DNA of 64,000 bases from Kalaharituber pfeilii (GCA_015179045.1 WHUZ01000019.1:310001-374000), one strand, 5' to 3'. Positions 23,301-35,999 are shown, counted from the stretch's first letter. Notes: generated by a model not told the origin, from the letters alone. Program-made: numbers and translations.

Positions 23301-24694
23301 CAGAGAACGGCAGTCCGGAGGTAGTGAAGTTACTGCTTGAGCAAGACAAAGTGGATATAGACTCAAAAGACAATGATGGTCGAACGCCACTGTCATGGGC
23401 AGCAGCGAGTGGCCAGCCGGAGGTAGTGAAGTTACTGCTTGAGCAAGACAAAGTGGATATAAACTCAAAGGACAATGATGGTCGAACACCACTGTCACGG
23501 GCAGCATGGAACGGCAAGCTGGAGGTAGTGAAGTTACTGCTTAAGCAAGACAAAGTGAATATAAACTCAGAGGACAATGATGGTCGAGCGATAGTGTCAC
23601 GGGCAGCAGGGAACGGCTGGCTGGAGGTAGTGAAGTTACTGCTTAAGCAAGACAAAGTGGATATAAACTCAAAGGACGATGATGGTCGAACGCCACTGTC
23701 ACGGGCAGCAGAGAACGGCAAGCTGGAGGTAGTGAAGTTACTGCTTAAGCAAGACAAAGTGGATATAAACTCAAAGGACGATGATGGTCGAACGCCACTG
23801 TCACGGGCAGCAGAGAACGGCAAGCTGGAGGTAGTGAAGTTACTGCTTAAGCAAGACAAAGTGGATATAAACTCAAAAGACGATGGTGGAAGAACGCCAC
23901 TGTCATGGGCTGCATCGAACGGCAAGCTGGAGGTAGTAAAGTTACTGTTTGAGCAAGACAAAGTGGATATAAACTCAAAGGACAATGATGGTCGAACGCC
24001 ACTGTCATGGGCAGCAGTGAATGGCACGCTGGAGGTAGTCAAGTTACTGCTGGAGCAAGACGAAGTGGATATAAACTCAAAGGACAAGGATGGTCGAACG
24101 CCACTGTCATGGGCAGCAGTGAATGGCACGCTTGAGGTAGTCAAGTTACTGCTGGAGCAAGACAAAGTGGATATAAACTCAAAGGACAAGGATGGTCGAA
24201 CGCCACTGTCATGGGCAGCATTGTACGGCAAGCTTAACGCAGTGAAGTTACTGCTTGAGCAAGACAAAGTGGATATAGACTCAAAGGACAATCATGGTCG
24301 AACGCCACTGTCATGGGCAGCAGCACCAAGGTACAGCAAGCTGGAGGTAGCGAGGTTACTGCTTAAGCAAGGCAAGGTGGATATCAACTCAAAGGACAAG
24401 GATGCTCGAACACCACTGTCATTGGCGGCACCAAGCAGCCGTCTGGAGGTGGTGAAGTTACTGCTTGAGCAAGACAAAGTGGATATAGACTCAAAAGACA
24501 ATGATGGTCGAACGCCACTGTCATGGGCAGCAGCAGCTAGGTATGGCCGGCTGGAGGTAGTGAAGTTACTGCTTGAGCAAGACAAGGTGGGTATCAACTC
24601 AAAGGATAAGGATGGTCGGACGCCACTATCATGGGCAGCTGCAGCAAAGCATACGGATGTGGTGATATTACTACGTCAGCATGGTGCTCTATAA
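20383..24694 (+). CDS. NLR-1: STAND NTPase with NACHT domain and ankyrin array
   Basis: Five exons, 20383-20795, 20849-21080, 21127-21344, 21431-22021 and 22075-24694, give 1357 aa in one frame. Residues 1 to about 140 (starting MDPLSITAAVTGFVSLTIEV) match the helical N-terminal domain found on many fungal STAND proteins (HeLo-like type). The NACHT domain has Walker A GMPGAGKS (278-285) and Walker B FLCIDALDEL (about 380-389), followed by the winged-helix region. From about residue 727 ankyrin repeats begin: about three divergent ones, then 14 near-identical 34-residue units to the C terminus. Such proteins are fungal NOD-like receptors: ligand binding by the repeats drives NTP-dependent oligomerisation and N-terminal signalling in self/non-self or symbiont sensing. 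No lesion is seen. Fourth-intron removal is needed to avoid a stop. Confidence 0.92.
23227..24690 (+). repeat. Tandem array of 14 ankyrin-coding 102-bp units
   Basis: The units encode the pattern LLLEQDKVDINSKDNDGR, then TPLSWAA...LEVVK. Most are 102 bp and differ at few bases; two adjacent units at about 23647-23850 look identical. Two units near the end are 3-6 bp longer. Confidence 0.9.
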
Positions 24695-25705
24695 CGTTAA
24701 TCAGTCGGGACGCGACTGCGATGGGTCGGGGCTATTACCAATGGCAAATTAGATAATGGTGGGCAATGCTAGTTGCGAGAGAAAGATGATGCAAGAGCGA
24801 AGGATGAACTTTTTGAGGCATCGAAGTCAGTATGTAAAAATTAGTATTGTGCGCCATAACTTTGTGCTTTCTTGTTTTCTGATTTGCATAGTTGTGTTTT
24901 CTTTTCCGTCTTCAACACTAGCGAGGGTTGTTCGTCATTAGTTTTGCAGTTTCTTTTCATCCCTCTGTAGGTTGCTTAAGTACCTATAACTCTGCCCCAT
25001 GTTCTAGCAGGACTGCGTATATGTTATGAATTAAAAAAAAAAGAAAGCAAATTTAGTAGTTATTATGCAGATAAGATCATTATGACCCAGTGGGGAATAC
25101 AGCTTCCAGTTGTCGCTATATATTACTCTGTTTACATAGTCATCCAAAGCATAACACAGCTTTGCTCCCTAAAAATGCACAATTGTAGGTCGCAAAGTCC
25201 AATTTGACTGTGGTACAAACCCTCAGATTTAAGTGGGATATGTAGGTCCGTCATTCATGGCCCCCGCTCTGGGCTCAAACCCGACAAAATCTCCAGAAAA
25301 TATAAATTCCAGAGACCGATTTTCAAGTAATGAATGTTTAGTCAAAATTGCTACTACGAAAACCCTAACGGAGGGTTAGTCACCAGGAAGTCTACAATGT
25401 CGATCTTCAGTGTTGCAGGATGTATGCTCAGATTTGCTGTACGTAATACGTATTTTCACATCGGAAGTCCCCAATTCTGAGTACGCTATTTTGGGTGACT
25501 TAGGGTGGATCGGAAGTTGACAATAGATATGAGGTTGTCTAGAATTATGATCGCAGATTTCGACCACCGAAGAATTCTTCGGTTTTGTCGGCAATTAAGA
25601 GGTAAATGTGAGCGGGAGCGTGGACTGGGAAAGGGGGGGTCTATAAGATTTACGGATGATAGGGAAAATGCTACCTTACTGATAGAATAACCGCAGAAAT
25701 CGTTA
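24695..25705. other. No recognised gene
   Basis: This is the 3' flank of NLR-1. Only short ORFs without motifs occur. Confidence 0.4.
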
Positions 25706-27365
25706 CTTTTTTTTTATTTTTATTTTCTTTTTTATTAATATCATTAATCGCATGCCGCCCTAAGAGCCATGGCGATTTAAGGTACATTATTAGAAATACA
25801 AGGAAACAACCCCGAAAAATTCCGTCTCCTGTGCTGCCCATGGCTGTCTCTGTATTACAGGCTAAGGAAAAAGGAAAAGGCTTAAGCAGGTCAAGTCCGT
25901 CTTCTGTCCCATTCATACTCGCATGACTTTAGCCATTTTCCTCCCAGTCTCACTCTACCTCCAAGTATATTACAACCGAGCTGGTGAGCTTCCCCTCTTC
26001 GACGAGAATCTCTTTTTTTTCTTCAGCCATCGGATCCCAACAACTTGTCCCAAGCCTTTGTTGGCTGATTCCAGCCATTTTCGGACATTTTCCAAGTTCT
26101 TTCTCAGGGCTATGCCGTGTACCACGATGCCAGACTTTGTAGTGGTGGTGGCAGCGGTGGGCTTGGTTGGCGGGGCGCTTTTCTCCTCGTCGCTTCCTTT
26201 GCCCCGAGCGCGGGGGGGAGGGGGTGCGTTTGGTGGGGGGTGCCAACGGGGGTGTTGTCAGCGTGTGGATGACTGGGGTCGCACCTGGGCTTGTTTTTCT
26301 GGTGGGGGGCCCGTAGGCGCAGTAGCAATTTTCTTTGCCTCCTTGTCGCTAAGCCGTAGCTTGAAGGCGTACGGGTCTTGAGCTGACGCCATCTTGCCTT
26401 TCCGCTTCTTGGTTGCGGGGCCCCGGGATGGGTGTCGGCGTGACTCCGGGGGTTGGTGTGGTCTCTGAGCGTTGTTCTGGGATGGCTCCTCCGAATGCAC
26501 GGTGACTATTGTGCTGAAGCCTAGGGCTTCGGGGGTGGGTTCCACTGGTGTCGTGTGTATGGTGGTGATGGGGCTGGACCCCAGTTTGGCGCCTTTTGGG
26601 GACGAACTTTGGGATGGGGTAGGTCCCCGAGGACAAACCGCGACTTCGGGAAGGAACTGGCGGGGGGGGAACTGGGTCCCTTCTCCTGGCTATCTGTGCC
26701 TCCAGGTCCCTGAATCTCAGTGCCTCCAGGTCCCTGAATCTCAGTGCCTCCAGTTCGTCGTTTATGTCTTCATCCCTCCGTGGTGAGGGCTCCCGTTGGG
26801 GACGGGGAGGACGTGTCTCTTTTTTCCCGGCATTCTATTGGTGGCTGGCCGATGCTCGGGACCTCTTATTGGTTCTTGACGCTGGGTTGATGTGTTAGCA
26901 ACGAAGCGGGGAACTGAAATCTCCTCGAAACTTCACCCCGAGGGGGAGACTTGAGGTGTTGGGTATTTTGGAGTAAAAATTGGATCAGAAGACTCAGTGC
27001 GCTGAGAGCTTTCGATCTGTGTGGGTATCGCTGGGGGAAACGTTGTGGTTGCGGTGTCGCTTTCAAACGCTTGTCCAGTCGACGTGGTTGTTGCTGACGG
27101 CTCTGTGGAGGGGGGGAAGCGACGGAGAGGAAAGCTGATGGAGGGAGGGGGGGAAGCTGCTGGCAGCGCCGTCAGAGTGGTTGCTGGAGCTGCTGCTGAA
27201 GAAGCGATTGGAGGGATTGGTGGGAGGAGGTGGGACGAGGCAGTGGTGCGGGTTGGTGGACCAGCGGGGCGGAGCGGAGCAGCTGATGCCAGGCCCTCGG
27301 GGACAGCTGGCAGGGTTGTCGGAGAAAACTGTCCGGGGGACGTTGCCAGACTTTCCATATACTAA
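25706..27365 (-). mobile_element. LINE-A relic: ORF1-like sequence fused to the 3' tail
   Basis: On the minus strand an ORF starting near 27358 (MESLATSPGQF) is Pro/Ser/Thr-rich, followed in shifting frames by a charged stretch and by GIVVHGIALRK ... RKWLESANKGLG ... IRWLKKKK, which resembles the RNA-binding ORF1 region of Tad/L1-type LINEs. After about 190 bp comes the LINE-A tail (GCGGCATGCGATTAATGATA) and A-run. The whole reverse-transcriptase part is absent, so ORF1 is joined almost directly to the 3' UTR. Several frameshifts are present. No TSD was found. Confidence 0.55.
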
Positions 27366-30300
27366 AGTGGAGCCTTGTGGCGGGTTGAGTAAGTCGTTAT
27401 GATACCTTGTTTAGCAATGGAAAAATTGGCCACGATCAGTCTGTAAGTCAAATATGTAGACCCCCAAAATGCCAACAACAAAAGCTAGAGCTACTGTGGG
27501 GTTGTTGGTGGCGGGTGTATGCTCTCCCAAGAGCCCCGACTACTACTAGCCGGATTATTTTGTCTCCGGACAAAACTGAGGCTCGGGACTGCAACCTGAC
27601 ACTTTCTATTTCATGAAAGCTATCCGAGACGTAACAATATGATATGCGTTGGGGGAAGCGGTGACACGTGACACTTCCATCGGCGCAGTTGCAAGGGACA
27701 TCATCTTAGATTTAAGTATACAGGAGTGACCTGTGCACATAATTTTCACTATCACCTCTTCGTTTCGTTGCTTTATGATACTGTTCGACTTCTTGAATAG
27801 CGCATTCAAAGTAGATTTTTATCGGCGATCATGGACCCAACCGTGACCCAGGGTTTCAGAGTTCAAGCACCTTAACTTAAATTTCCCCATTTGAGCGATA
27901 ACGAGATCTTCAAGAAAGTGTATTTTAAATACATGTTATGATTCTCTTTAGTGGTCATACCGTTGCTGTCTATGCATGGTCGGCTATTCTGTATTTTACA
28001 TCTACAATAAACCGGCCACTTTGTTCACTTCGAATCCGGACATTTCCTCCTGCCGACCACCCAACACCGTTCCTACCGGGATTCCTATTTACCTTCTCTT
28101 ACTTCGCCGCTGAGATGTCTCAAACATACTCAAAAACAAGTCAGCCATCAATAACGAAACCATGGTACGCCTTAGCAGGAGCAGAAGCTCACTGTCCGCA
28201 GAGAACTCCCATGTATGCCGCAACCCTAGTGTGTTCACAACCCCTGTACTGCATTTCACCACGATACGACGTAACACCACTACCCGATGCACGCTCTACA
28301 ACGAAACTGACGACCGAGGAGAGTATATATCGTCAACCACCGGAACAAGATTTTGTATACTCCTTGCAAGGGGGCTAAATCAACCATAACGCATAATCCT
28401 GCTTCCTCATCTTTGTTTACCGTTTTCAAGGAAATATGGCTCAATGTATTCTTTTAAGTTTTCCACCCATTATCACCGGTATAGTTTTTGCATCGGGAAC
28501 GATACATAAACTTAATAAAACGACTAGGGCACACAAATGCCATAACTTCACTACATGGCAAAGTACACGAAGATTGGTAGAGTACTGCCTGATATGTTTG
28601 TGCGCTTATTCACAATATTCATATTCTCATACAAAAATATCCAATAAGTACAAAACACCCAAGACTGAATATCCAAACATCAACCATGCAGTTAGTTAAA
28701 CTTAAATTCAAGGAAGTACTGCATTGTAATATACTCATTGAGAATACCCTTTTATCAGAGCTTTTATGGCCATGCGTTGATGGATAGGGGATGTATATTA
28801 GTAATTTGTATAGGGATTCCAAACAAATAGATGCCCAAGACATCATGCGAACATCCACTGTGCCATAATTCCTTGAAATCTGCTCTTTTTGAGCCATATA
28901 TGAAGAATAGGCTTTGATGTAGCTTCACTGCAAAACGCATAGGATATTCTGTTCTGGTGGTTGAGATATTTGCTCCCTCGTTCGTCAGTTTTGGTGGAAA
29001 ACATCCGCTCAAATACAGTATACTAGTACACACAAATTATTTGCGTGCTTCTTGAAAGAGGGAACAGCACCTCTTGCTTCGGAATTCACAGTCCCACATA
29101 GCCAGGCTTCCCTCTCTCGACCATATTAGAGACCTGGTCCATCTGAGGCCCCCATACCTATAAGTTGCTTGTTAAGAAGTGGACCCCCCTTTGCTTCAAA
29201 ATTGACAACCAAACTCAATGAAGTTCCTCTGCCGACCTCTTTGCAGACCTGGTCTGAAGCTCCATGCATCCACAACCCCCTATACCCACAAGAGTTCTTT
29301 GCTTGTTTCTAAGAGGAACAACACCACTCGCCTTGGAATTCACTCCCAACCCAGACAGCATTCCTCCGCCGACCATGTTTTAAACATTGTCTATTTTAAA
29401 ACCTCCGTGTACCCAAGCCGCCCTGACGCTCATAATGGAGATGCCATCGATTGGCATGAATTCTCCAGATGCTAGCCAACGGGAGTAAGGAAAAAGAATA
29501 AACCATCGGACAAAACAAAATGAGGAATCAAAAAAAGCAAATCTCATGGTATTAGTCGACCTACCAAGAAATAAGTTGTGTCCCCATCTGAGGAGGCACA
29601 GAGGGGAAAGGGAGGTATGCGAGTGAAGGAAGCGGGAAGGGAGGAAGTGGGTGAGGCGGAGATGAGCGCCTTGTTGGCCTTGAATATGCTGTCACAGTCG
29701 CAATGGTCCTAGATTTTCATCAGGACTGCTATATGTTAACGCTATGCAACGACGGGTGTGGGGGTGGAAGAGGGGACAGGAGATGAAGAGGTGGAAGAGG
29801 AGCTGGGAGAGGAGGCAGTGGGAGAGGATGTCAATGAGACTGTCAGAGGTGCTGTGGGAGAGGCCATTAGAGGAGGAGTGATAAGAAGAGTGGTAGGAGG
29901 GAAAGGTGGAGGCGAGAGAGATGGAGATGCGAGAGACGGCGGTGGGAGGAGGGGGAGAGGCGGTCGGAAAGTGATGGGTAAAACGGTCGGGAAGGCTATA
30001 GGTGATGGGAGGGTATGGGCGGAGAGGCAGTCGGAGGAGCAGTTGGAGGAGCAGTTGGAGAGGCGGTGGGAGAGGCAGGAAAGAGGCGAAGGGACTCTCG
30101 TGGGGGGCTCTCGGAGGTGGGAGGGGGTGTCGAACAGGCTGCCAAGAACCGCAGTTGGGAGAGGTGATGGAGAGCCAGCGGCAATAAGAGCAGGCGCGAT
30201 GTTTGCCGCCCGAAATGCGAAGCCTCGTTAAACGTAAAGAGTTTAGAAGCCCGCGCTCATCGTTTTTCCTTCGTAGCTAAAAAGGAGTCGGAGCCGCAAG

Positions 30301-31129
30301 GTACCCTCTAACTTCCAAGCTGTTAGGGATGCATAATGACCAGCTCCCTCACCTTTTCCTTCTAATGGTTACTTGGTGCATAGTTAGTACTCTGTAAGTA
30401 CCCTGCACATCCCTAATCCGCTGCTGGTGCTGAATTCGGCAGGTATTCATAGTCTCATGTGCTGAAGGTTCCTCCCATACTCCCATCATCATAACACGCA
30501 AGGAAACTGATTTCAGGTTATGAGTCCGTATCCACTAATACTCCTGTTATTTTTTTTAAACTCTCCTTCTAAAAAATCTCTTTTAATTTCTTAGGCTCTC
30601 ACTTTTACTTTGCGAGCTTTTTTTCCTCTCTCCTTACTTTTCTTCTATCTAAATAATAATATTACCTATAGCTTGGTGAAGTAGTTTGTCTGTTGTTTCT
30701 AGTGGAGCTTATTATGTTATGGTGAGGACATGGCGAGATAGAATTGGAGGGCCTAGTTCGATTTTGCGCTAGGGAACAGCGGTAGTTCAGCATCTTTTTC
30801 TCAAAGAGGGACCGTAATGCTCCGGTTCCAACAATGATCGATTATCACGTTGCCCCCGAAGTTGTGGTCAACGGACTGTCACTGGTTTTGCCTAGCTTCT
30901 CTGGAGCAGCGGCGGAGCTTCGGAAGTGACTGGAGGAGGAGGGGCGGCCTTCACACCAACTCCTACACCTGTAGAGGCCCATTCGGAGCCAGATGGGGTT
31001 GGCTTGGCAATGGGTGAAGCGGTCGCTGGCAGAGAGAACCCGAAAAGGAAGGGAGCAGGAGGGCGGTGGAAGATAAGGACCAGAGCATGTACTAAGTAGT
31101 GATGCGTTGCGCCAGCAGCTCTTGCATCT
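27366..31129. other. Non-coding / low-complexity region
   Basis: I see no supported gene. About 29060-29420 is a degenerate tandem repeat of a unit of roughly 120 bp (recurring phrases such as CTCTGCCGACC and AGACCTGGTC). About 29640-30190 is GA-rich with repeated GGGAGAGG units, giving long spurious ORFs. The ORF at 27938-28378 has no recognised motif. Confidence 0.4.
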
Positions 31130-32427
31130 TCATTTCGATTTCGCTGACGCTCCACCTCCGCTCCGCTACGTTACTTGGGTAAAGTCTCATGTGGGTAAGT
31201 TTCGCTTAACCAGCCAACCCTTTCTACTTGGTGAGTTCAAGTTTAATCTTAGTTGTCGGGGTATAAGCTGATTAGTTGTAGAATGGTTCTTTTAGAGATG
31301 GGTGAAGAGCAGGAGAAGAAAAGGAAATTTTCATGGACCAAGTCGTACTTCAATATGTCGCAAAGTGATGTGGAAGAAAGGATAGGTGTTACGATGCTTA
31401 ATCTTACTCCCACGATCACTGCACCGAAGGATATGTTGGTTGCAGCAGGATATAAGTTTGACGAGGTCTCTGAGGCTATTAAGACGAAGTGTACATGCAA
31501 ATCGTCCGGTACCTTGATGTTGAAGTCCATCCGCTTGATGCGGCGAATGTTATGGAAACGAATGTTAATGACTTGGTTTTGTTAATTATCCTCCCCCAAT
31601 CATTCAAGAGTTCAAGTGCAAAAAACGGACTTCTAGTGGATTGTGTGTATGCAGCATTGAGTAACGGAGGGATTGATTCGAATGATGTGGTTGCCGGATA
31701 GGTATAGTTAGGAGAGTACGCGTTGGTATTATGTAGGTAGAGGTTGATTTGGTTTTCATGTTTATACGGTGTTTTTTTTTTAATTTACTTTTTAATGTTT
31801 GTGCTATTAACTTGTTTAGGTAGATCCCTTCGGGTTCTTGATTTTATTTTACCTTTTCGGGTATGAGTTCGTGATATTTGACTAATTTGATTTTATTTCT
31901 CTAATCTACTTTGTTTTAAGGTTTAATGGGGGTTGTCGGGGGGCGTTGCCCCCCTGACGCAGTCTCGAACAACCCCGCTGACGTATATGAGGGTACTCGA
32001 ATTTATAGTCTACCCTTACAATACCAGACGCCCTAACAATTCCGGACCGGACAGAGACCTCGAGACAAGTTAGCTGAAAGAAGTCACTTGGAAAGATAAA
32101 AACGAACCGTGGCAGAGCAACAGGGTGAAGCGGGAATCCATAGGCCGTCAGTTCGATATTACCCTGTCTGGTTGGCCATTTTCTATTTTGCTAGAGGATA
32201 ACGTCAGCATGAGCTTAGCCATTACACTGAGGATTGCGGGGGGTGGGGGGGGGTCCTAGTACGTAATTTATTTCCGTCAAATCCAAAGATTATTGACTGC
32301 AATAAAGGTTAGGCAGTGAACCTGGCAAGGTTACCGTCTGAATCGTGCTGAGATGAAAGTTTTTTTTTTCAGCAAACAAGAGAAGCGTGGGAGCTCTAGC
32401 TTCTGAACTAGTTTCGTAACCAGGTTC
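31130..32427 (+). repeat. R element, copy 2, left part
   Basis: It is closely similar to copy 1 from the ORF-A/ORF-B promoter onward. Only a stub of ORF-A remains (TTGCGCCAGCAGCTCTTGCA joined by deletion to the promoter). The 3' portion is intact up to ACCAGGTTCT. The remainder of the copy resumes at 39171 after about 6.7 kb of inserted and rearranged DNA. Confidence 0.8.
31298..31701 (+). pseudogene. ORF-B relic in R copy 2
   Basis: It starts MGEEQEKKRKFSWTKSY and follows copy 1 through DMLVAAGYKFDEVSEAIKT; then a 10-bp loss breaks the frame, and a deletion removes everything from the hydrophobic helix to the final CVYAALSNGG. The nuclease-like motif is gone. Confidence 0.8.
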
Positions 32428-32663
32428 TACCAGTACCGTATGGGTAACGATGTGCACACTGGTAACGCTGGGCACCTTGGCGCCGGTTTTGCACCCTCCC
32501 CAACATCAAAATGTCAGGCATATCTCACAGAATATATTTCTAATATGTATGATGAATTGATTATAGACCATATTGACTGCGCTGATTCTGAATTTGAAGG
32601 GAAAAAAGTGAAAATGCTACTCCTACAGCATCTACAGTTGCCTCGCCCCTGTACCTTATGAAA
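32428..32663 (+). repeat. Duplicated 236-bp segment A (left copy)
   Basis: It is nearly identical to 38934-39170, on the other side of the foldback and Copia elements. It contains a 73-codon open frame (MGNDVHTGNAGHLG...) of unknown nature. Confidence 0.8.
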
Positions 32664-34030
32664 TAACCTCCTCTGGTACCTACCAGCAAATACCAACTCA
32701 CTGCAATACTCTACCTGCTCATGGAATAGTAGGAATGGTAGCAATGGTTCTACCAGTGCTATATTACAATACATGAGTAGTAACAGCTTGAGATCTGTAA
32801 CATAGCACTGTATACTCCTGTAGCAATAAATTGTGCATAGCTAAGAAATTGAGCATTTTCCGGATGTGAGAACAAAAAATTCCTGTGAGTGCAAATAGCT
32901 CTCAAGGGGGCTCAAATTGAAGCCAGAGCATGGTAGAATATATGGAATTATCTTCCGCATATTCATTGAGCCAATTTTTAGGAGATGGGTAGTGACCTAT
33001 TTGGTATATCCCAAATCCTATGCTAGACATACTCTGAGCTACCAAGTGTCCATGATCCTACCTAAAATCTTATTTATCTTGACATATACTCTATTACCTA
33101 TTCTGAGGAAGAGTAGCTAGCTTAGTCATGTTTGGCCACGTCATGGGGTCATTATGGCTATAGAATAAGCAGCCTGCCTATGTTAGTTAGGTATGCCACA
33201 TCGTGACTAGTTTTCAGCTACCCAAAACTATTACCCCATACTACCAGCTGTTATAAAACATCTTCTTCTATATGTCTTTATATTTGTAGCTTTAGAGAGT
33301 ATCTACGCATCACTTGTACTCTACAACAGTGCAGTATTAATATGTACCTGCATAACCGAAAATATACTATTGATATGACAGCCCCACTCTAGATATTAGT
33401 CTAGATACCTATAGTTTGTACCGGTTTCGAAACTGTGTACAGCCCGTATAGCACTACATGATGATGCAATTATTACTGTTGCATACAATATGTGTGTGAT
33501 GCTGCATATCTGACATATCTGACATATGCGGGCTGCTCACTCTACGGTCATGGCGACTCCTTGACATTGCCACGCTTGCTATACTTCCTCAGAATAGGTA
33601 ATAGAATATATGTCAAGATGAATAAGATCTCAGGCAGGATCATTGACACTTGGCAGCTCAGAGTATGTCTAGCATAGGATTTGGGATATACCAAATAGGT
33701 CACTACCCATCTCCTAAAAATTGGCTCAATGAATATGCGGAAGATAATTCCATATATTCTACCATGCTCTGGCTTCAATTTGAGCCCCCTTGAGAGCTAT
33801 TTGCACTCACAGGAATTTTTTGTTCTCACATCCGGAAAATGCTCAATTTCTTAGCTATGCACACTTTATTGCTACAGGAGTATACAGTGCTATGTTACAG
33901 ATCTCAAGCTGTTACTACTCATGTATTGTAATATAGCACTGGTAGAACCATTGCTACCATTCCTACTATTCCATGAGCAGGTAGAGTATTGCAGTGAGTT
34001 GGTATTTGCTGGTAGGTGCCAGAGGAGGTT
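32664..34030. mobile_element. Foldback element with about 450-bp inverted arms
   Basis: The left arm (32664-33115, from AACCTCCTCTGG) is the reverse complement of the right arm (about 33580-34030, ending CCAGAGGAGGTT) with only scattered differences; the spacer is about 464 bp. Each arm contains the same short ORF, which is not conserved enough to call a gene. No transposase is visible, so it is either a non-autonomous foldback transposon or a palindromic duplication. Confidence 0.85.
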
Positions 34031-34100
34031 CGTCATTGGTTACTACTACAATGCTCTTGGCGCCTTGGCGGCTTGGTATGCTCTATTCGTGTACTGTTAC

Positions 34101-34378
34101 TGTAGCAACATATGCGGAAAAGATGCACAGGGATGCGTATAGTATTGTTCACTCTTATGTCTTGTGTATTCAACGTACAGTACCGGTATGTGCTCCTAAC
34201 ATCCACCTATTTATAGACATGAGCTGCTAGCAAATTGTGCGAGTATAAAGGTTGCTCATCATCACAACACGTATCCACAACTTAGATTCCTCATCACATG
34301 GAATAACCTTATACCATAATCTCGGTTCATAGTCTCGGTTCATAGTCTCGGTTCATATGCATTGCATAATCTTCAACA
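34101..34378 (-). repeat. 3' LTR of the Copia element
   Basis: 278 bp, TGTTGAAG...TTGCTACA in sense. The purine run GAGTGGGAG just inside it is the likely polypurine tract. It contains three tandem copies of TCTCGGTTCATAG (plus strand). Confidence 0.93.
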
Positions 34379-34605
34379 CTCCCACTCAACCGTATGCTCG
34401 CACATTCAAACAGATGCTTTCAATCACAAAATCAATATATATACAATCCTCGTAGCCTCATTAAAACTCTCGATGCCTTTTTGCATGCCGCCACAGAAAA
34501 AACCCAGTGGGAAAACCTGTGAGAGAAAGAGTGCCACTCCCAGAAAATACCAAAAATCGGAAAAAATCAGAGACCAGATTGAGTCATAAAATTCAGTAAA
34601 TCATA

Positions 34606-35001
34606 TCATGAAATAAATAAGAAATCAAAAAATAAATATCTCAGGAAATTGTACGAACTCCCATTGCAGTCATATGCCTCTTGTGTTTTTCTTTCGTCAG
34701 CGGTTTTGTAAGAAAATTGATTCGGTAGGAATGTGACGGAGTGTAACCGATTCGCGTTCAATGACTTCACGGATGAAATGATGCCTGATGGCAATGTGTT
34801 TCGTTTGATCATGCGGCGCAGCCAGATAGCTTCCTTGCAAGCTTCAGTTGTAGCTATATATTCTGCCTCAGTAGATGATAGAGCCATGGTGGGTTGTTTT
34901 CGCGATTTCCATGAGATTGCAGCACCAGTGAGTGTAGACACATATCCTGATGTCAAACGCCATAGATGAGCCCATAATTGAGCATCTGTAGAAGGTATCA
35001 A
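34606..35001 (-). pseudogene. Copia RNase H end
   Basis: The motif TMALSSTEAEYIATTEACKE, followed by a stretch with IWLRR, is the hallmark C-terminal RNase H end of Copia Pol; the usual LPTEILTK-type continuation is altered. The frame upstream is broken. Confidence 0.85.
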
Positions 35002-35059
35002 TGAACTCGTTTTGCGGTAGTGCTGGCGTGCTCTGCTGTGGGGTTTGAGCTGAAATGCC

Positions 35060-35893
35060 TTAGTACTGTGTAGGTGATCTGGGCGAGTTCCTAGTATGCG
35101 TAAATCGATTTCCCACTAGAGAGTTTGGAGTGAGAGGCGTCGAGAGGCCTTTTGACGTAACTTGAATACCGAACGTCTTTATTATTGAGGTAAAGTATCT
35201 GGTTTGATGGAGATGTAAAGTTCGGTTCGTTCTTGCAGCTCCCATATCTCCCACTTGCCTCAAACCCTTCCGGCTGTGCTATATAAACCTCTTTAGCTAG
35301 TTCAGATAGTAACAATATCCATCTGATCCCTTAATAACTAGCCGAAATGTATTTTGTCTGATGAAGCTGACTTGTACAATTGGGTCGATCCCTCTCGATT
35401 TCAAGTCCTATGAATTACTCGTGCAGGTCCTAGGTCCTTTCATGTTGTACTTTGTCGATAATTTATGCTTGACTCCTATGACTTTCGCTTTCTTGCTGAT
35501 AGATGAGAAAAGGAGAATATCATCAACCCATAGTAGAAAAATGATTGATTCAGTCATCATGATGTAAAGGTTGGAGTCCTCGGTTGAGCATGTAAAACCA
35601 TATAACGTCTTTCTGAGATGACAAACGAGCGTTGACCTTGATTCTGAATTAACTTCGTATCCTTCAGGTTGCTCCATGAATACCTCTTCATAATTGACCC
35701 CTTCAATTTGCTCGTATCCTTTGATAACTAATCGAGCCTTGTAACGAGTACTGTCGTCGGCATTAATTTTCTTCCTGTAGACCCACTTGCATCCTATTAC
35801 TCCCCCCTTGCTCGGCGGCAGTACGAGTTCCCATGTCTTATTCTTTAACAGTGACTGATATTCTTCGTCCATAGCCTTTTCCATTTCTAGCAT
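35060..35893 (-). pseudogene. Copia reverse-transcriptase fragments with in-frame deletions
   Basis: The ORF 35893-35408 begins at MLEMEKAMDEEYQSL, continues to GCKWVYRKK and YKARLVIKG, then jumps to MEQPEGYEV and to LLWVDDILLFSS, so at least two internal segments of the palm domain are missing although the frame stays open. A second fragment (35315-35060) repeats an AQPEGFE phrase from the same region. Confidence 0.85.
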
Positions 35894-35999
35894 TCATGAC
35901 TTTGTATAGCTTCGTAGTAACTTGTAGGTTCGTCAACTTGAACTGCGGTGCTAGTGGAATTTGAATGAACTCGAAGGGCTAGGATAGCATCTTGAGATT

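Noticed and set aside
23137..24291. 384-codon minus-strand ORF
   Set aside because: Antisense shadow of the NLR-1 ankyrin array, same cause.
26690..26760. Two tandem 25-bp units that might suggest a CRISPR-like array
   Set aside because: Only about two copies, no unique spacers, inside a LINE relic of a eukaryotic genome.
29758..30231. 157-codon Gly/Glu/Arg-rich ORF
   Set aside because: Product of GGGAGAGG-type repeats; the opposite strand is also open and Pro/Ser-rich. No domain or intron signal.
32917..33778. Matching ORFs of about 70 codons (MKPEHGRIYGIIF...) in both foldback arms
   Set aside because: They are copies of one another because the arms are inverted repeats, so the duplication is no evidence of selection; no motif.
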